From Copromyces sp. CBS 386.78 (taxonomy: Eukaryota > Ascomycota > Sordariomycetes > Sordariales > Sordariaceae), in NCBI GenBank assembly GCA_030685235.1, contig MU839155.1:62001-126000 (forward strand): DNA of 64,000 bases. Direction: 5' to 3'. Shown piece after piece: positions 26,470 through 37,569 of the stretch. The position numbers were made by a program, and so were the translations under genes. The notes under the pieces are model-generated. The model saw only the letters and a program-made list of their open reading frames with translations, did no database searches and was not told the DNA's origin. Within the stretch, counting starts at the first letter, position 1. Every line of letters begins with the position of its first letter.

Positions 26470-28748
26470 AAGTTTTCTTTATGATGAGATCTTTTTATAA
26501 CAAGATCCGATGTTCTTTTCTTTTTTTTCTGCAGACATCGCCTGTTTTTCGTATTTTGCCTTGCATACCCAGTATCAAGTGCCACAACATCTTGAGTGGC
26601 ATTTGGTTGGAAACGTTCAGGTAATAGGTAGGTTCATCAGTATTTTTTTTTTTCGATACTTTGAATGACACGTCCCTGATTTAAGATTAGCATTCGCGAT
26701 ACATGAAAATGACAATTAAATGCCCAGAAGTCATCATGTAGTGGAAGTGTTCACTACTGTACAAAGGATTCGTGGCTAATTCAAGAGAGGAGGACCTTTG
26801 CTCGTCAACGCTGCTACTGCATGATGCCTGGAAACGATGACCGCACTGGAAGCAGAAAGACGACGGGAATTACAATTAAAAAGCCATCCACGAGGAGGCA
26901 GGAGTGTCGCTTGGCTGGGAGAGAACTCTCATTCCTGATATCGCCCAACTTCGCTCACAGCTCTTCATGGATATGAACATGCCCCATATCCGTCGTTGTG
27001 TCAAGTAACAGGGCAGTTGGTTCTATGACACGGCTTCGTCATCGTTGATATCAATCATATTTCTTATCCCATAAGTACCTATCTAACAGGTCTAGTGGTG
27101 TATATGGCTGTGGAAGAATGCTGAATGAAGGACAAAGGTCAAGCCATCCCGGTTATCACGACGGTTCGGGACTTGGTCGCTTCGTGTTGGAAGGAAAACA
27201 AACGGTTGTTTGCGCTTCCGGTCCCGACCACTGAATATCGGAGCGACAACGAATATCTCTTGAGTATTTACTCTAACCGCGTTGAAAGGTAAGCTCCAGG
27301 ATGTGTACCGAGCTTCCGTCCTCTCGGGTACCTGTCTCGCATTGTAGACGGGAGATGCGAGTTATTCGAGGGGCAATCACCCTTTATGTTGTGTATAATG
27401 TACATGTATCCAAGACAGCGCTCACTGGTAATGGCCGTTGCGCGGTGAGCCTCCTTACTTCCTTAGAATACTCGTTAGTTGTGCGCAAATGAGCCAGCAC
27501 CAACACAAGACTTCTAAGGATTTGGACGAGAGAAGAGTACCAGAATACCTGACTGAGACTCACTCGAAGGTAAGACTGTCGGTGGTCAAACCCCTACCAA
27601 TTTTGCGAAGGAAGAGCAAAAGTAGGGGTTGTAAATGTCGATCGGCGATGATTGCCTTCTTACGAACGAGTAGAGCGTTCTACAACAATGTGGCCCTAGT
27701 ATACGTGTAGATGGAGGCATTCGCGGCGTGCTGGACATCGTTGTTCCAGAATGGGGAAGGTTCGGACACCTTTGGCGTCCTTAGGATCGGCCGATTTGGC
27801 ATTCTTTCGGGGCGGGAGATGGTTTTCTAAACTTTTTACTTGGTGGGATGAGGGATAGCAAGACCACGGATGACGGGACTGGCAAACTCATCCACATCTA
27901 GGGTAGGGGCACAAGCTCGATCTCCCGTGGATTCGTCCAAAGCAGGCAGGCAGCCAATTCGCTCTTACCTCGACTAGTAGATAGTAGGTATTCGGAGAAA
28001 GCTCAAAGACGGCCTGGAAGCTTAGATTTCTTCCATGCGAAGACACATGCGGGCGACTTGGAAGTGTAATCGTCGACTCGACTTGACGGAGATGGTGGCC
28101 AGAATGTCCAGTGTACCGCTTTAGTCTCGGCACTGCCTGATGGAGACAAAGGTGAAAGTGCGGGCGCGAATGCGACAGCTCAAACGACAGCTGAGCGGAA
28201 GATTTTCTCGTCTACCTAGAGCATCGATCTCTGCTCCGGTATTCGAGCGGAGGTGAAGTGGGCGTGAAATGAGTAGCATTTGGCGACAGTTCGAAGAGGA
28301 AAGAGGACTAAATAAAGTACCAAAGGTAGGCAGAAAACGAAGATGCAAAGTGCTATGGCAAAAGGAAGGAGCGCTGCCCTGTCATTCTTACATTCCAGTC
28401 GTCAGTACCTAAGGTACCTACTCACGTGCGTTGTACGATAGTACAGCCTCTGCACTTCACGTCACCACCATGACTGCGCTGCAGGGCTTTGATTTGAAAA
28501 GAAAAGAACAACAAAAAAGAGAATTTGCAATCTTGGGGGCTTCACCATTTCCAATTGTAGCTTTCTGAATCCCAGCCAGGTCTCCGAAATGATGGATGTA
28601 CACAAAACATCGCGAGTGTCCTCGTTGCGTTCATCTGCTTTCCTCATCGTACGGGGTATTGCGCACTTTTTTTGGGGCTTCATAGATAAAGCCTAGATTC
28701 TGGACTGCTTCCAACAACCAACTACGACAGCTGATTAACAGCTGTACA
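26470..28748. other. Intergenic, 2.3 kb, no supported gene
   Basis: Lies between tRNA-Ala and tRNA-Asp. T-rich stretches at 26512-26530 and 26643-26655 are possible Pol III termination sites. No coding region is supported. Confidence 0.4.
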
Positions 28749-28841
28749 TCTTCCGTAGTATAGTGGTCAGTATGTGAGCTTGTCAAGCTTGAACATCAGT
28801 TCGATTCGCTCGAGACCCGGGTTCAATTCCCGGCGGGAGAG
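28749..28841 (+). tRNA. tRNA-Asp (GTC), with 21-nt intron
   Basis: Starts TCTTCCGTAGTATAGTGGTC and ends CGGGAGAG. Acceptor TCTTCCG/CGGGAGA pairs fully with one wobble; anticodon stem TGAGC/GCTCG, loop TTGTCAC with anticodon GTC; T-stem CCGGG/CCCGG around TTCAATT; discriminator G. A 21-nt intron begins after A37 (agcttgaacatcagttcgatt). The T-rich terminator follows (tttctttttcgctttttcc). Confidence 0.94.
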
Positions 28842-29649
28842 ACCAACATTTCTTTTTCGCTTTTTCCTCCACCCCCATCCACAACCCACAACCCTGAATG
28901 CTCCTTTTTTTCTTGTTTCTTCTTTTTTCTGTTTTCTTTTCATTTTCTAATCTGTCTGTCGCCTTTTGCTCTAGAGGCAGTTCGGATGTTGTGTGGGATA
29001 CCGAAGGTGTCAGAAGGATCTCGGTTGTTGCATCTTCACCTCAAATTTTCACGAAGCACATCTACAGGAACATCGTAGGAATGACACCATGATTCAACTT
29101 GATCAATTGTTCTATTTTTTTCCAACGTATATCAGCTAATATCGCTTTCCTCCGCTGAGCGGTTTTGATGGTGTCTATCTTCAGCATATACCACAACTGC
29201 TCCAAAATATACATTATCCTAAAGACTTCTCTTAATCCTTTCGTGTGATTCATCGTCTAGCGTATTTTGTCTTCCTTCTTTCCGTTTCCTTTTCGCTGTC
29301 CAACCCCAATTTCTTTCTCTGCACTTTCCTCCATTTTTTTCTTACTTCTATAGTCCATTGCGTTTGTTCTTCGATTCATGTCCCCGCCCCTCTTCGACCC
29401 AAGGCACATGATGCTGCCTTTCGACTTATCTGCTGAACTCGGGATGTGACCATTCGACTGCCACTTGCCCCGATCCCGCTCTTGATCATTCCGCAACAAT
29501 CCCGCTTTCCAATGCTTGGTATTGCTCAGTTCCTTCGCTTGATGATCGATCACTCGGCCCCTCCTCTCATGATTCTGCCCCATTCACTTCTTCTTCTGCA
29601 TGTTGTTCCATCATTTCGTGTTCCCAGAAGAATATTTCCATGCATAACA
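28842..29649. other. Intergenic, likely 3' UTR of the Zn2Cys6 gene
   Basis: Pyrimidine-rich on the plus strand, without a supported gene. The right half probably holds the 3' untranslated region of the minus-strand transcription factor. Confidence 0.4.
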
Positions 29650-32600
29650 CTACAAATCCCACATGTCAGACGGCCAAAGCTCGCCCATGCTAGCACCTAA
29701 CTGGCTCATGTCGTATTCCGCGTTCATCATGTTGAGCTGCTTTGATTTATGTTGATCAGCATATTGCGCGTGCATACCAAACGGCCTAAAGGATGAAGAA
29801 CAACAAGAAGAGAAAGGGTTATATGCAATAGGTTGTTCGGGGGAAATACTCACAAACTGGAAACCCCCATTGCCATTGACCGACCAATCGCCACCAGCAC
29901 CCGTGAGGCCCACACCGGGAATTGACGACCACGGTGTGCCTGGAATATCCACCGCCGGGCCGAGCGAGGCTGATGGTGGCATGGGTGCTTGTGGCGGCTG
30001 CTGTTGCTGCTGGGCGTTTCCCGGGTGAAGGAAGGGCGTGGGGGGCTGATCGAACGTCTGACGGTTAGTTTTTCGTGTTTGTGTTAGAAAGAAAGGGAGG
30101 GAACAAGGATATGCATACTCTTAGTCGACTCTGAGCCATGAAGTCCGCTGTTATGCCATTTAGAAACTGCGAATTGGAAGGTGTCGGTAGCCCATTCGGC
30201 GCTACCTTGATGCTATTCCCCCCAACACTAGAGACACCAGAAGAAGGCTGCTGACCATTCAGAGGCGTCACAGACCTTCTATCTTCTCCAGCTTGTCCGC
30301 CAGGCTGCTGCTGTTGCGGCCTCTCTGCGTCTGCTGCCTGCTTCTCAGCACCACACTGGTGCCCGCGTTCCTGACTACTGCTCGGCTGGCTGTCGCTAGA
30401 CCCGCCCGGTCCTCCAGGCGCCATCGGCACCAGTTTGCAATGCAGTTTGATAAACCTCTCAGCGCTCGTCGCCTTTGCTTGCTCCGTCGTTTTGACCCCC
30501 AGATGAGCCTCCAGCAATCCAACCGCCGCGCACATGATCGAATACCCCCACGGTTCGTTGTTGCCGCAGCGGAGTATGCGATCCTCCTTTATAGCCAAGC
30601 ACTTCTCCAGAAGCTGCAGCGTATGCTGAGAGTTGATCATGATCATGTTGGTGGAGCCGCGGGGCTGAAGCATGGTGACGCTGCAGAGGTTGATGGCTAG
30701 CGTGAGACAGTCCTCGCGGAGGTAGTTGAGAGTACGGATGCCTTGCTGAGCGAGCTTGTCGTTGAGAAGGACCATGTCGCGCGCAGCGTTGTAGTAGATT
30801 ATTTCCGAGTATTGATATTTCGAGTTGTCTTTGCGAAGTTTCAGATAGGGGTGATGGAGCTTGATGATAAATTGTCGAAGCTGGATGTGCAGGAGTGTGT
30901 AAGCAAGAAGAGGTTTCTTCAACACGCCAGTGGGAGCGTCGGCCTCAGTGACGTCCCATGAGGGTAACGAGTCGATCTCTTGATTGATCTCGTTGGTGTA
31001 GCGAATTATTTGGTCGTAATCGAGTTTCTCGCTCGGACCATTGAGGACGCGAATAAGCTCGAGACGAAGGTCGAGGCTTTGCCGGCTGAGATGTTGGTAG
31101 GAGGAAAAGGTATACTCGGTAGGTGGTTTGGAAGGAGGGAGTTCTTTACTGTTTTCGTCGAACTCGTCATCGTCAATATTGCGGGGAGGTTCGACGTTGA
31201 AGTGTAAGGCGCTGAGGATGCTGGGTAGGCCCTGATCAAAAGAGGCTTGCAGATCAAAGCTCTGGATGGTTGCCCATATCCTGCGTCTCAGTTCCTGGTT
31301 GAAGGGGCTAACATTATGGCTAGGCTCGAGATGCAAACCGACCGAGATGGCATCCATCGACATGGCGCCAGCTCCTTTCCAGAACCGCTTCTTCTTCACG
31401 GTGTTGACGCGTTTCGCGAGGTACATTAGACATGAGATCTGGTAGTGGATGAGACGCCGATGTTTTTGACTCTGCTTTTGCTGCCACTCATCAACGGCAT
31501 CAATCCACTTGAGTGCATCAGCGTGTGAGCGGCTGATCAACTTGTCGAACTCTTGGGGAAAGTGTGAACCGAGGCAGCTGGAAACGCCCAGAATGGCAAG
31601 AATGAGAGCGGTGAAAGAGGCAGATCTTGTTTGAGCAGGGTCCCAAAATTTATCATAGTCCCTGCGGAAGGTGGGGATGTGAACGATGCGATGAATCTGC
31701 TCGAACTGATCAAGGTAAATGGACACAAGGGCATCCGTCTTCTCCTTGGACGGAAGCAAAGACTCGAGCGACTCGTCCGCTTGGTGAAACTTGATCTCTC
31801 TCTCCTCTGCCCGCTGTCGCCTATCCTTCGTGTTGGGGATAGTAAACGGACGGAAGAATTCTTCGGATGTTTCCTTCATGAAGTGACAAAGACCGGCCAG
31901 CTAGATACGGTGATTAGCAAGAAGTACCGCCCGCTTGTTCACTGCCAGGACTCCAATACATACCTCGGAGAAAGCACGGGATGCGCTGTGTGGACCAAAG
32001 TACCGTGTCTTGAACTCCTTGCCACGCAGGAATCGAAGCTCCTCCTTAGACTCATCGTTCACAGCATCGGCAAACTGGTTGTACCCATATTGCGCCCCAA
32101 TTTCTTGGTCTTCGCCGGCGGCAGTGTGAAGCTTCTGGCCGGGAGGTGAGTTGTCCGTAACAGTACTACCGTCAAGCGAGCCGTGCTGGTGCTGCTTGAG
32201 TACGATATTCTTCAGCTGGGCAATCTCCAGCTCAAGACGACGGATCCTGTCAGACTCGCGGACATCCTTGCGGTAGTAAGACGAGTCGCCACTGCCGCCA
32301 TTGGGTAGCGACAACCGGGAGTCGAAGCCGGCCAGGGCCGAATGAGACAGGCCGAGCTTGTTTGGCGGCGCCAGACCGGGCCGGGTCTCGTACTCGCAAC
32401 GCTCCGGGGTGCCGGACTGCATGCAGCGAGAGCATGGGAACTCCCGGTCACACGACAATTTTCTCCTGCGGCACTCTAGGCAGGATAGACGGACTCGCTG
32501 CCTCTTTCTTGGTGGTGGGCGGGGGCCATTGCCGTCGTGATGATCGTCGGGTTCATGAGACTCGTCGTCACGGTCTCGGCTGACACCGTCGCGCTTGTCG

Positions 32601-32680
32601 CCGGCAGCAGGGGACTGACTCCGCTCGACACTGCGTTCGACACTGTGAGGTTCAATGCTGCCCCTACTTGGCTCCGACAT
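29650..32680 (-). CDS. Zn2Cys6 binuclear cluster transcription factor with fungal-specific TF domain
   Basis: Three exons: 32680-31964, 31900-30119, 30057-29650; 2907 nt, 968 aa; both introns are phase 0 (GTATGT..CTAG and GTATGC..CAG). The N-terminus is charged and disordered, followed by RKRQR and the binuclear zinc cluster C67-x2-C70-x6-C77-x5-C83-x2-C86-x8-C95, then a short coiled coil (RIRRLELEIAQLKNIVLKQ, about 146-164) for dimerisation. Residues about 290-700 form the fungal-specific TF domain (FEQIHRIVHIPTFRRDYDKFW; RRRIWATIQSFDLQASFDQGLPS). The C-terminal quarter is Q/P/S/G-rich and ends in an acidic/aromatic patch, LWPSDMWDL. It is a nuclear regulator whose targets are unknown. The last exon contains an intron-like segment (29786-29853) discussed in the findings. 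The gene lies in tandem with the telobox gene upstream. Confidence 0.88.
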
Positions 32681-33987
32681 GATGGAGGCCAGCCGGAGGT
32701 CCGAGAGTAAAAACGAGGGCGGGCTCGGAATTGGACTCGGAGACGGCCGAAGGTTTTTGTGGGTCTTGGCCCCTTCAGCCCTTCAGCCCTTTGAGGCGGT
32801 TGAGTGTGGAGGACAGGGTCTGCTCAGTGCAGTCACTGATTGACGGTGTTTTAGCCGGCTATGAAGGGTTGTCGGATACTATGGAACCGGAGAATCGGAG
32901 AACGATGTTGTGTGTGTTGGGGTTGCTTCGGTAACTGTGCTGCTGGACGTCCATGTATGTAGGTATTCGATTACCGAGCTCTCCCTGCCAGTTGCCTGTC
33001 TGTCCTCTATCCGACCCAAGCTCCTGTCTCGCTTCCTGTGCTTCCGTACAGGTACTGTACCCAGAGTGGTGGTCCCTGATGGAACTGATCAGAAGATCTG
33101 GGGTAGGGGTTTGATGGAGCAAATGATATGATGTGAAACGTGGCGTTCGATTCGTCTTTCTAGGAAAATAAAAATGTCCACAGCAACTGAACAAGTCCCA
33201 AGGAAAAAGTGGAGTTGAAGAATGTGGAAAATAGCAAAAAAGGATCTCGTTGCCCGGGATTTGGCAGTGCTTTCCCAGTAAAATTTCTTACAGGCACCTT
33301 CTAGCTTCGATGTCTCCCGTCCTTCCTAGCGAGCGAAAGTGTGGGAAAGTGTGCTGGGGCATTCGCACTTTTAAGTCGGAAGTCCGAGCTTAGCCCCGCA
33401 CATTCCCTGCTGCCCACTTGCCAAGTCACGAGTCAACTCACTGCCCAATCTTGGCCTGCTCGGCATCAACCTCGGCGTTAACCAAGTTTCTTACGCAGCG
33501 GTGCATAAAGAGAGGGGGCCATGCATAAAACCTGTATTCAACTTGCATACCTCGACGATTCGAAGAACACGAGAGAGCAGCCCAGTAATTCAAACTCCTC
33601 CAAGTTTCGCTCTCAGAATAAAAACCTCCGCTATAAAAGGTACGAGACAACAATGTCTAACCGTATCAAGTCCCCGTGGTATCACCGTCTCTTTTGTATA
33701 ACCATCAGTGGCATAGAAAAAGCCCCTGAGAATCCGAAGCATGTCTGAAAACGCCAAGCACTCTCTCCTGCCACCCATAGTGTAAACCTAAACGCCTAAA
33801 AATTGGTGATCATGACAATCCCTTCATCATCTCAATTCCGTGCCAAGAAAGAACCAAAAAGGACTCGCAAGCCCGCGTGTATTCACTTCCACCATGCCCC
33901 AGTAGTTGACAATCCTCTGCCACCAAACGCTCCCCAAACTCAATTATACCACTCTCTACGTCCTCATCACCCTTCAGGGCCTGGATT
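32681..33987. other. Intergenic between two minus-strand regulators
   Basis: Promoter and leader of the Zn2Cys6 gene on the left, 3' flank of the telobox gene on the right. No supported coding region. Confidence 0.4.
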
Positions 33988-36900
33988 CTACCCGGAAGAC
34001 GTTTCGGAAACTGTTGCCGCTGCATGGCTCTCGTGAGCAGGTGAAGTCGCACCGATTGCAGCCTGGAGTGTCTCAAACAGCTTCACGTCTTGAGCTTGAT
34101 CCGGTGTTGAGTGGTGGTTCGGAGGTATGGGTGGGAGCCCAAAGCTCGGTGTGGCTTGATTGCTCAACGTCGAACTTGCCGGTGCTGACTCTGTAGCGGC
34201 AACACTGGCATGGGGATGGGCAGCTGCTGTTGCTGGTGTTGCCGTCGTCGTCGTTGGCGTTGATACTGGAGCCGTTGCCACCTGGTGCTGTTGCTGATGT
34301 TGTTGCTGATGTTGTTGCTGTTGTTGCTGCTGCTGGGGCTGCTGCTGCTGGGGCTGAGCCTGTACCTGTACCTGTACCTGTGGCTGCGGTTGCGCCTGCG
34401 GCTGTTGGTGTTGCTGTAGATGCTGTTGTGACTGCTGCTGTTGGTGCAGCTGTTGATGTTGGTGTTGCCCTTGCGGCTGATGTTGTTGTTGTTGATATTG
34501 TTGTTGTGGGGCTGGTGCCAGCGTTTGGGGGGTTTGAGAGCGCATTTGAGATTGGGGTAGTTGTTGAGGTTGCTGTTGGGGTCGAAGTGGCTGTAAAGCT
34601 TGCGGGTGTTGCTGCGAGTGTTGTTGTGGATGTTGTTGAGCGTTTGTCTGATGATGTTGTTGTTGTTGTAGCTGTTGCTGCGACTGTTTCTGGTGTAGAG
34701 ACTGAGGTTGCGGTTGAGGCTTCAACGCCGGCTGCAATGGCTGAGGAGCGGGGGCCGGTTGAATCTGGGGCAGGTTGCTGGCCTGATGCGCCGAGTGGTC
34801 CACGGGCTCAGTCTTGACCATTGGTGAGATCGGGACTGGAGCATGAGCCGCAGGCTGGTTTGTCGGTGCTTGCGTGGGCGTGGGTGTGGACGTCCCATTC
34901 ATATGACTAGCCCCTGGCCCAGGAGTTGCGGTGTGAGCACGAGCAGGAGAGGGCGCGATCGGGCTGCCGGCAACTGGATGATGGTTGTTGTGTAGTCCAC
35001 CCAGTGTCAGGATGCCTGCCAACCGTGCTTGTTCATCCTCCGCATTCAGACGTGCCTTTTCCTCCGCCTCCTTACGAGCAGCTTGTCCGGGCGCCCGAGT
35101 CTTGAGCTCACCCGTGACACTCTGCAAATAGTACGGCATCTCTGAGTTTGTCTTCAGAAAGAACAACTTGAGATTCCTTGCTTTATCCTTGAGCTGGACC
35201 TGCGTGCGATCCTTAAGAATGTCCGAAACCGACCCATGAGCTCCAAAGAGTGACAGAATTTGACTCCAATGAGGCCCCTTCACCATGTCGAGACCCATCA
35301 TTAGAGCCTTTTCCTCGTCGGGGGTCCATGGTCGGCGAGTCGAATGCAGTCCCTCTCTCCGAGTCGTGCTCGAGGACTTTGCGACAGCGGCCTGCCTTGC
35401 CTTCTCGTATAAAACCGAAGTGGGACAGGACTGGTTAGGCGGTAGTGTCTCCCCCGTTGCCCCCATTCCAACATTAGAAGATGGTGTTTGGGGATATTGA
35501 TGGTATGTCGCTGTTTGTAGCTGATTGATGTTATGGTATTGAGGATGTACTGTCACATCAAGGTTAGTCTTAGGGTCCGTGAACATGGCGTGCTGAGCCT
35601 TACCTTGGCCCTGGTTCTCCCGCATGGTGTCTTCATAGGAGTTCTGTGGCACATTTCCTAGCCCGTGAACCGGTGTCTCGAGATTATCGTTTAGCTTTTC
35701 AGCAATGAGGGATGCCAGATCCTTTGTGTCGAAGAGCCTGCTTGATTCACCCTGCCCGTTTTGCTCCAGAAGCCCGTCTTTCATTGCGTTGATATGGTCA
35801 GGAAGAGATTGCTCGATAAGTTTACTTAGATCGAAATTGTCGTCAGCCGATACGGACGCCTCGTTGTTGAGGTTTCCCGTATGAAAGTCTTTCAGCTCGC
35901 CGTTCTCGACAATCTTGGACTGCAAAAGGGCGGCCAAGTCGATGTGCTCGTCCTGAACGTTGTTGTCGTTTTGAATTGGGCCCGATATAATCGGCTCATC
36001 ACTAATCGGGATCTTAACCCCATATTCCTCGGCGTACTCAGCGATTACACCAATGTGGCTTTGCAAAAAGGCACAGAGAGCCTCAGGAAAAGTATCGGAT
36101 GGGTATTTGCTCTCCAGAGATTCTTTTACACGTTAGCATGACATTCAGTAACAAAGCATGGGCTCAAACATACTTTTGGGCTGTTCATTATTGGCCACTG
36201 TGGACAATAGCTCCCTCCGTTCCTTGATCTTCGCGGCAAGTCGATCCGCATCAGTGTCCGTGACGACATCGAGATTGCGTTGCTTGAGCCAGTCTTCGAA
36301 GTTATCTGGGAAGAACCTGCCGAGTTGTTCTGTGACCTGTTGATGAGTCGCCTGCTCATCCAATGAATCCAGGATGGTCTGGGTTTTGAGGCTAAGGAGC
36401 AGATCCGTCAAAGTATCTTTGAACTCGCCATCTTCTGGTACAAAGATAGAGAAGAAAGAGTCGTCCAAATCCTTGCAAGCAACATCATTTGCACCGAATG
36501 CACTAATGGCCGTGGTAGCTAGGTTTGCAACCCGGATCGTCTCGCGGTCCTCTGAATCGTTGATCTCTAGCTCGTCCGGGAGAAGCACAGGGTTGTCAGA
36601 GAAAGCCCTTCTGGCCAACTTGAACGACTCTGTCAACAAGTCATAGTGTTTTCGAAACTCGGCATCGGTTTCGGAAAGAAGTGATGATGTTTCGTTTCGT
36701 GGTTGTTGCGATAGTCGGAGCAGAATCTGAACAGCCAGGTTCCCGAGCACTGGCAGACTCATTGAACGGATCATATAAGCTGAGTTAGATGAGGCCTTCA
36801 TAAGCTTATCCCGACCTTTCTCGGGCATTGGTGTAGCTGTAGCAGACAGAGAGACCGCGGGGGCTGGAGGAGGAGCTGAGCTGGACCCGGATGGGTTTTC

Positions 36901-37569
36901 GAACGAGGTATCGTTGCCTACTTGGCTGTGTTGTTTCTCGAAATCCCCTAGGGCAGTTGCGAGGGCCGCCTTGATATCAAACGGTACGTCCTGGTCCATC
37001 TCATCAACATGTTCAAGCTTGGGGCGTTTGCCATTCGAGTCTTGTTCGGGATCGAGGCTACGAGACCGTTTCGAAGATTCTGCCAGGGCGGGAGACGCCT
37101 GGGGAGGCACGTTGGAAGCTGCATGAGGGTTCGGCTGGGGCGGCGGGGCTTGTACGAGTGTTTGAGAAATCGGCGCAGCGGTCGTCGCGGGGAGTTGAGG
37201 TTGGTGTATCGAGGGCGTCTGATAAGACGGAGGATTCGAGCTTTGTAGTGCCTGCTGAAGAGCATGGCTGAGAGAGGAAGCTGGTGACAATTTCTGCTGG
37301 GGCGGCTGGGCTGTCTGGTGTGGGGGTCCTTGAGAGGCCTGTACGGAGGGGTTCAGCGGTGGCTGTTGTGGTTGTGATTGTTGCTGCACTGGTTGAGGAG
37401 GAGGAGCAACATCCTGGGCCGGTATTGACGGTGGTGTCGGCGTGGGAACGGGAGCTGGACCCGGAGCGGGAGTCGGAGCTGGAGTCGTGCTCTTGGCCTC
37501 TTCGGTATGCGTGCTCAGGGCAGCCAGGAGATTAGCCTCGAAGGCCGCTGTCAAGTTGGGATCGGCCAT
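33988..37569 (-). CDS. Telobox/TRF-type DNA-binding protein (Tbf1-like), polyQ-rich
   Basis: Two exons: 37569-36174 and 36122-33988; 3531 nt, 1176 aa; the 47-bp intron has donor GTATGT and acceptor AAAAG at phase 1. Residues about 40-180 are P/Q-rich. Residues about 260-500 form a helical region matching the TRF-homology dimerisation domain of Tbf1-like proteins ([39 protein letters not shown]). A Myb/SANT telobox starts near 728: [20 protein letters not shown], then HWSQIL and [10 protein letters not shown], which stands for the usual V-D-L-K-D-K/R-x-R-N recognition helix. The last 250 residues are polyglutamine with P and H. Family members bind telomeric or telomere-like TTAGGG repeats and act in telomere length control and transcription. 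Name by family, not proven orthology. Confidence 0.85.
34270..34720 (-). repeat. CAG/CAA polyglutamine tract coding repeat
   Basis: Imperfect CAA/CAG/CAT repeats (plus strand TTG/CTG) encode the Q/H-rich tail of the telobox protein. The reading frame is intact, and the mixture of CAA and CAG breaks up a pure microsatellite. A short CAGGTA dodecamer-like repeat (ACCTGTACCTGTACCTGT) at about 34363-34380 encodes QVQVQVQ. Confidence 0.8.

Noticed and set aside
34230..34817. Valine/alanine-rich 195-codon plus-strand frame
   Set aside because: It is the antisense of the polyglutamine/proline tail of the telobox protein.
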